Below are positions 58,935 through 64,000 of a DNA stretch of 64,000 nucleotides, piece by piece (position 1 is the first letter of the stretch; every line of letters starts with the position of its first letter). The notes below the pieces were generated by a model that worked only from the letters and a program-made list of their open reading frames with translations, was not told the DNA's origin and did no database searches. The stretch covers positions 4,526,001-4,590,000 of the forward strand of contig NZ_CP121451.1 in NCBI RefSeq assembly GCF_029689945.1, in the 5' to 3' direction. The DNA is from Paenibacillus amylolyticus (lineage in GTDB: Bacteria > Bacillota > Bacilli > Paenibacillales > Paenibacillaceae). The position numbers were made by a program, and so were the translations under genes.

Positions 58935-61251
58935 TTATTGATTAATCCAATCGTATCCCTTCAATTCAATCATAGAATTGGGGCCAGAGAAGGTTAGCTC
59001 TATTTGTTGTTCCTGATAGGATACAGTTACTCTTGATTCTCCAATAGAGCGAATTTTCGCATTCAACAGACGACCCGATTCCCATTCCAGATCTAATTCA
59101 AATCCGCCACGAGCCCGAATACCACGAATATAGCCTTTTGGCCACGCTTCAGGCAAAGCAGGTAACAATCGGATTGCATCGTCATGGCTCTGGAGAAGCA
59201 TCTCTGCTATACCTGCAGTACCTCCAAAGTTCCCATCAATTTGAAATGGAGGATGGTCACAGAACAGATTAGGTAACGTAGAGGAACGTAGAAGTTCCAC
59301 GATGTTATCGTGTGCGAGTTCCGACTCCTCTAGTCGTGCCCACATATTGAGAATCCACGCCCTGCTCCAACCCGTGTGTCCGCCACCGTGCTGCAATCTT
59401 CTGTTGAGTGTTACGCGAGCTGCCGCAGCCAGGTCAGGCGTTGATTGCAACGATATTTGCGTTCCCGGATGCAAGGCGAATAAATGGGAAATATGTCTGT
59501 GACCAGGTTCCACTTCATCATAATCGTTACTCCACTCTTGAATCTGACCATGTTTTCCAATGGAGGTTTCCGGTATTTTGGTTAAAGCATTACGGAGCAA
59601 CTCTCCAAATTCCTGATCTTCCTGCAAAATTCGGCTACTTTCAATGCAACGCTTGAAGAGCTCCCTAATAATCTGATTATCCATTGAAGCACCAAAACAT
59701 AAAGCCCCCGACTCTCCATTTTCTAATACATAGCGATTTTCCGGTGAGGACGAAGGACATATCACCCAATTCCCGGAAGGATCCTCGATTAGATAATCCA
59801 GAATAAACACCGCCGCATCTTTCATCGTGGAGTACACTTTCTTGAGGAACTGCACATCTTTGTTGTATTCGTAGTGGTCCCACAGATGTAATGAAAGCCA
59901 TGCTCCTCCCATGGTCCAAAACGTCGATGTCATGCATACATCCTGCGGAGCAGTGTCTGCCCAAATATCCGAATTGTGATGAGCAACAAACCCCTTGCAT
60001 CCATACATGGTTCTGGCGGTTTCCTTGCCTCGGACTTGCAATCGCTCTATAAAATCAAACAATGGAACGTGACATTCAGACAAATTGCACATTTCGGCAG
60101 GCCAGTAATTCATCTGTGTATTAATATTAATCGTGTATTTGCTGTCCCATACTGGAAGCATGTCCTTATTCCATATCCCTTGAAGGTTTGCCGGTAAAGA
60201 ACCTGGACGACTGCTTGAGATAAGCAGATAACGACCAAATTGAAAGTATAGACTCATCAGTTCCGGATCATGCTTGCCATCTCTAAGCCGTTCAAGGCGC
60301 TGATTGATTGGAAGTTCGGAACAGATCACTTCTTTATTTTCATCTTCGAGATGTATATCCACTTTTTTGAATAAGGCTTGATAGTCCGAGACATGATTGG
60401 CGAGCAGTTCACTGTATGGCTTGGTTGAAGCATCTTCCATTCTTCGTAGGCACTCCGCTTCAAGTTGTTCTTTGGGTATTCGGAAATCCGTGCAAGCCGA
60501 GATTAGAATAGTCGCTGAATTACCACCCTTCAGAGAAAGCTGACCACTTGAATAATGAACCTGCCCCCTTCGGATATCAAGCGAATCCCGCAACAAAATC
60601 GAATGCCTTCTTCTCCCCACTTCTTCCCCGGATGATCACGTCATTTGTTCCACGCTTTTCGATCCGGTCCAGATTGGATTGGAACCCCACAGGATGCTTC
60701 AAACTACTGGACCAGTGTGTTGATTGCAGGACAGCTCCCCTTCCAAAAATAGTCGAGAAAGATAACTTCCCAGGTACACTGGATTTGAGATGAACAACGA
60801 GCACCTGGTCCGGGTAGCTGGCAAAATAATCACGGGTATACATGGATTGATCTGCGGTATAGTTCACGGTTGCCTTGCCTTGCTCCAGATCCAGATATCG
60901 TTCATATTCATTCGGTTCTTGTTCACTGTGATCCATGGCGATATAGAAGTCTCCTAATGGCTCATAATGTCTTTGCCCGTCAGGAACACCTACCAGAGTA
61001 TCTGCTGCGAGTTCTTCTGCTTCCCTAATCTTACCGTCAAAAATCAGGCTTCTGATCTGAGATAAAGATTCAAGTGCTTGAGGATTATTCCGCTGCATCG
61101 GACCACCATACCACAGACTATCTTCATTAAGCTGAATTCTCTCGATCTGTGTTTTCCCAAAAATCATGCCTCCAAGAGTTCCATTTCCGATAGGCATTGC
61201 CTCTTCCCATGTTCTAGCAGGTTGATTAAACCAGATATTTTTGGTCTTCAC
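58935..61251 (-). CDS. GH95 alpha-L-fucosidase (two frameshifts)
   Basis: About 773 residues, cytoplasmic, normal GH95 length. The N-terminal beta domain starts [22 protein letters not shown] with [11 protein letters not shown]; the alpha/alpha barrel has [34 protein letters not shown] (catalytic region) and [18 protein letters not shown]. Breaks: runs of four C (60615-60618) and five C (60564-60568); one added base in each gives [15 protein letters not shown] and [22 protein letters not shown] start follows TTGGAGG. The family removes alpha-1,2-L-fucose, or L-galactose, by inversion. It ends the glycan locus. Confidence 0.93.
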
Positions 61252-61465
61252 GTTAAAACCTCCAACGAATTATAATTCAAAATTTTTCGTATGTAGTGTG
61301 TTCCGTTAGTATGTTCTTTCAGTGTACCTCAAGCTCAAGAGCATCTAAATGAACAAAATTAACTTGAATTATCACAATCTTATCCCAGCATTAGAGATGT
61401 AATCGTGAATTCCGAAACTGACAGTAGAGATTCTTGTTTTGGGCAAGGAAGTATAGCTATTTGCA

Positions 61466-61491
61466 ATAAAAAAAGCCGCTATAATAGCGGC
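61466..61491 (-). terminator. Terminator of the MarR gene
   Basis: GCCGCTATTATAGCGGC is a perfect hairpin followed on the minus strand by TTTTTTTATT. It lies 45 bases after the MarR stop. Confidence 0.93.
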
Positions 61492-61536
61492 TCTGTTTCG
61501 TTCATTCCATTTAGTTTACATGAGGCTTGGCATAAG

Positions 61537-61965
61537 TTATAAGATATTTCGCTCCATTTGTTGGATGAGTTGCCTCAATATCAGCCGATCTTCCGAAGAA
61601 ATGGATTGAAGTAGTTTCTCTTGCTGCTCTCTCCATTTATACTCAACCGGTTTTTCTAATGCTTTGCCCTTATCGGTTAGAAAGATACGCATGATCCTTG
61701 CATCCTGTACATCACGTTTGCGATATATGAATCCGTTCTGCTCCAGTGATTTGACCATGTTTGTAACCGTTGGTGGTTCGCATTTCATATGTTCACTTAG
61801 TTGCATCTGTGTTACCCCATCACCCAACCACAGCCGATACAACAGATTATCTTGTCCTACATAGAGATTAAGTTCCCGAAGAGATTCACTATAATTTCGA
61901 CGCATTTGGGAGGAAATTCGATCTAAAGACTGTCGAATATCACAATCTACTGCATCTGTCGTCAT
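61537..61965 (-). CDS. MarR-family transcriptional regulator
   Basis: 142 residues. Winged helix-turn-helix in about 45-105 (LWLGDGVTQMQLSEHMKCEP, TVTNMVKSLEQNGFI, then the wing DVQDARIMRIFLTDKGKAL). GGGAGGG precedes the ATG. MarR proteins repress detoxification or efflux genes and release on phenolic ligands or oxidation. It lies 139 bases downstream of the nitroreductase-like gene on the same strand and likely controls that pair. Confidence 0.93.
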   Translation of the reverse strand: MTTDAVDCDIRQSLDRISSQMRRNYSESLRELNLYVGQDNLLYRLWLGDGVTQMQLSEHMKCEPPTVTNMVKSLEQNGFIYRKRDVQDARIMRIFLTDKGKALEKPVEYKWREQQEKLLQSISSEDRLILRQLIQQMERNIL

Positions 61966-62103
61966 GAACGGTCCCTCCCTAACATTCGAATTATATTTAG
62001 CAGACTAAATGTATCATGGAGATATACAGGTGTCAATTCACCTTAGTGTCGTCTTTAAGGGCCTTTTCCTATCCAAGTTTCACACTATAGATGGGTTTAG
62101 TCC

Positions 62104-62844
62104 TTATTTTTTGGCAAAACCTTGCTTGTTCAAATAGGCCATCATTTGCGGTTGAATACTTCTCTCGAGGTGATCCTGGATATGGTCACTCCATCCTTTT
62201 ACTTTTTTTACGGTGAAAGGAGCTCTCGTCGGACGATTTTCATAATACTTTAGCATGGTCTCATCATAGATTGCCAATTTCTCTTGATCCATTGGTTTGT
62301 ATTGATTATCAAGCAATATCATGGCTTGAGGGAGTCGAGGTTTCAGTTCCGGCTTATCTCCAGCTGGGTTACCGATACATAATCCCACCAGAGGGATAAC
62401 ATATTTAGGTAAATTCAATACGTCAGAAAGTTTGCTAATATTAGCTCTGACCCCACCAATGAACACTCCACCAAGTCCCAGCGATTCAGCCGCGGTTAAC
62501 GCATTTTGTGCCATTAGGCCAGCATCGAATGAACCAATTAACAGAAATTCAATATATTCAATATCCACATCCGGAGCGATCTCATGATTTCGGTTGAAAT
62601 CAGCACAGAAGACCCAGAATTCTGCCGATTCTTCAATATAGGGTTGATCGACACCGAGATGTCTGACTTTTTTTCGAAGAACTGGATCTGTGATGCGAAT
62701 AATGGATACCGCCTGAAGAAGACTGAACGATGAAGTTTGATTCGCTGCCTGAAATATTGCATCTATTTGTTCCTCAGTTAGGGGTTGAGATGTGTAAGAA
62801 CGATACGATGTATGGTTATGAAGCAATTCGAGTGTGTTATTCAT
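62104..62844 (-). CDS. NADPH-dependent nitro/flavin reductase (NfrA/NfsA-like)
   Basis: 246-residue FMN enzyme. The N-terminal NHTSYRSYTSQPLTEEQIDAI and SSFSLLQAVSIIRI are typical of this nitroreductase group, which binds FMN through the first Arg/Ser region; AAESLGLGGVFIGGVR and IPLVGLCIGNPAG follow. AAAGGAGAG precedes the ATG, 14 bases after the flavin monooxygenase stop, so the two are co-transcribed. Inferred role: supply reduced FMN to that monooxygenase or reduce nitro compounds. Confidence 0.92.
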   Translation of the reverse strand: MNNTLELLHNHTSYRSYTSQPLTEEQIDAIFQAANQTSSFSLLQAVSIIRITDPVLRKKVRHLGVDQPYIEESAEFWVFCADFNRNHEIAPDVDIEYIEFLLIGSFDAGLMAQNALTAAESLGLGGVFIGGVRANISKLSDVLNLPKYVIPLVGLCIGNPAGDKPELKPRLPQAMILLDNQYKPMDQEKLAIYDETMLKYYENRPTRAPFTVKKVKGWSDHIQDHLERSIQPQMMAYLNKQGFAKK

Positions 62845-62858
62845 TAAAAAACTCTCCT

Positions 62859-64000
62859 TTATTCGTTGATTCCATGTTCCTGCAATCCGTATTCGTAAGG
62901 AACGCCCATATTCTCGCGTAGTGTTTTTCCTTCATATTCCTTATGGAATAAACCGCGTTCCTGCAAGATAGGAACTACCTGATTCACAAAATCTGCAACG
63001 CCATCAAAGGATACATCGGGCACGACTGAGAATCCGTCACATGCTTCAGCCAGAAACCATTCTTCCAAGAAGTCAGCAACCTGTGTCGGTGTGCCTGCAA
63101 CGACCGGATGATAGTTGATGACCCCGTGAGCGAGAACATCCCTTACAGAGTGTCCTTCTTTCAATAACTTTAAGGCTCTTGGAGAACGTGGGTCCATGGG
63201 GTTGGCATATGCGTTTTTCAACAAGTCAGCCGCTAAAGGTTGATCTATATCTACGGAGTTTACCGATAAGGGTAAACCAACCATGGAGCCGAGGTAACTT
63301 ACCCTGCTGGGAATTTCCTGGGGATTGAAGCTCATAAGCTGTTTCCGACGATCCAAAGCTTCTTCCTCCGTTGAAGCCAGAGAAAACATAAAACCTGCAA
63401 ACATTTTGATATCATCGGGGTTTCGACCAAAACGGGCAGCACTTTGCCTTATGGCTTTTCTGTGTTCACGGGCAGACGTAATATCATAAGGATTGGTGTA
63501 CACTCCCGATGCATATTTCCCAGCTAATTCTAATCCTTCACCTCCTCCCCCTGCCTGGAAAATTACTGGTTGCCCTTGTTCGGATGGAGGAATCGGCAAA
63601 GGACCACGAGATGCATAATATTGACCTTTAAGGTTAATAGGCTGGATTTTATGCATATCCGCAAATTCCCCTCCTTCTACATCTAACGTCCAAGCGTCTT
63701 GTTCCCAACTCCCCCACAAGGCCTGAACAATTTGTATGCTTTCATGTGCCTTGTCATAGCGTTCTTGGCGATTTTCAACCCGGGTACCGAAATTAGCCGC
63801 CGCTAGGGGGTCGGAGGTGGTAACTGCATTCCATCCCACACGTCCATGACTGATAACATCCAAAGCTTTAAACTGACGTGCAATGTTGTAGGGATAATTA
63901 AATGTTGTAGAGAGGGTAGCAACAAGCCCGATGTGTTGTGTCTCTCTTGCTACTGCCATCAGTGCCAATATGGGGTCCATAGGGAACATAGGCGTCTGAA
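62859..64000 (-). CDS. NtaA/SnaA/DszA-type flavin-dependent monooxygenase (5-prime end missing)
   Basis: At least 380 residues; the gene runs off the right edge, and the family is about 440-450 long, so about 60 residues are missing. Luciferase-like TIM barrel with ETQHIGLVATLSTTFNYPYN, ISHGRVGWNAVTTSDPLAAA and VIFQAGGGGEGLELAGKYAS, the hallmarks of nitrilotriacetate, pristinamycin and dibenzothiophene-sulfone monooxygenases. They use FMNH2 from a separate reductase, which fits the reductase-like gene just downstream. Substrate unknown; organosulfur or chelator breakdown is possible. Confidence 0.9.
   Translation of the reverse strand, partial: QTPMFPMDPILALMAVARETQHIGLVATLSTTFNYPYNIARQFKALDVISHGRVGWNAVTTSDPLAAANFGTRVENRQERYDKAHESIQIVQALWGSWEQDAWTLDVEGGEFADMHKIQPINLKGQYYASRGPLPIPPSEQGQPVIFQAGGGGEGLELAGKYASGVYTNPYDITSAREHRKAIRQSAARFGRNPDDIKMFAGFMFSLASTEEEALDRRKQLMSFNPQEIPSRVSYLGSMVGLPLSVNSVDIDQPLAADLLKNAYANPMDPRSPRALKLLKEGHSVRDVLAHGVINYHPVVAGTPTQVADFLEEWFLAEACDGFSVVPDVSFDGVADFVNQVVPILQERGLFHKEYEGKTLRENMGVPYEYGLQEHGINE

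Noticed and set aside
58935..61251. GH95 and other frameshifted genes as pseudogenes
   Set aside because: Each repair needs about one base in a homopolymer and restores all family motifs, so sequence error is more likely than decay.

Overview
The window looks like chromosomal DNA of a Paenibacillus-type Firmicute. The signs are LplABC/YtcP-type sugar importers paired with YesM/YesN-type two-component systems, many AraC regulators, a cell-wall enzyme with S-layer homology repeats, LicT-type antitermination, cre sites and strong AGGAGG ribosome sites. This is an inference from gene content; no rRNA or tRNA is present to confirm it. No insertion sequence, prophage, CRISPR array or integrase was seen.

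Layout. 1-5.1 kb: start of an acetoacetate decarboxylase gene divergent from a LysR regulator, a GH4 glycosidase divergent from an AraC regulator, and an aminoglycoside-phosphotransferase-like kinase. 5.3-9.9 kb: a beta-glucoside operon licT-bglP-bglH with two ribonucleic antiterminator (RAT)/terminator switches. 10-12.7 kb: an ArsR-type regulator with a large C-terminal domain, divergent from a GH51 arabinofuranosidase. 13-19.3 kb: small physiology genes (an Sm-like/Gly-rich protein, CPBP protease, DsbA-like protein with HxlR regulator, Nudix, LysR with a MetX-like hydrolase). 19.4-26.4 kb: a sugar-binding lipoprotein with two permeases, convergent with its kinase and response regulator. 27-33 kb: cydABDC (cytochrome bd and its ABC exporter). 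33-42 kb: two MFS pumps with LysR and TetR regulators, a GNAT, an ECF sigma/anti-sigma pair, a phytase-like phosphatase and a DUF3237-like protein. 42-46.8 kb: SLH-anchored GH3 enzyme and an iron-type alcohol dehydrogenase with AraC regulator. 46.9-61.3 kb: a glycan-uptake locus with two permeases, two tandem paralogous binding lipoproteins, a kinase and response regulator, an unrecognised large hydrolase-like protein, an AraC regulator and a GH95 fucosidase. 61.5-64 kb: MarR, nitroreductase-like and flavin monooxygenase genes, the last one cut by the window end.

How it fits together. Most of the window serves acquisition of plant or microbial glycans. Importers lack their own ATPase and presumably share an MsmX-type ATPase encoded elsewhere. 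Catabolite control is suggested by a perfect cre match before the tandem binding proteins and a good one before the unknown hydrolase.

Quality warning. Eleven genes, all on the minus strand, are broken by a total of about 18 frameshifts, nearly all repaired by adding one base to a short homopolymer. Five cyd breaks plus one likely start-site shift in one operon make real decay unlikely. I annotate these as intact genes with sequence errors and give the position of each break.
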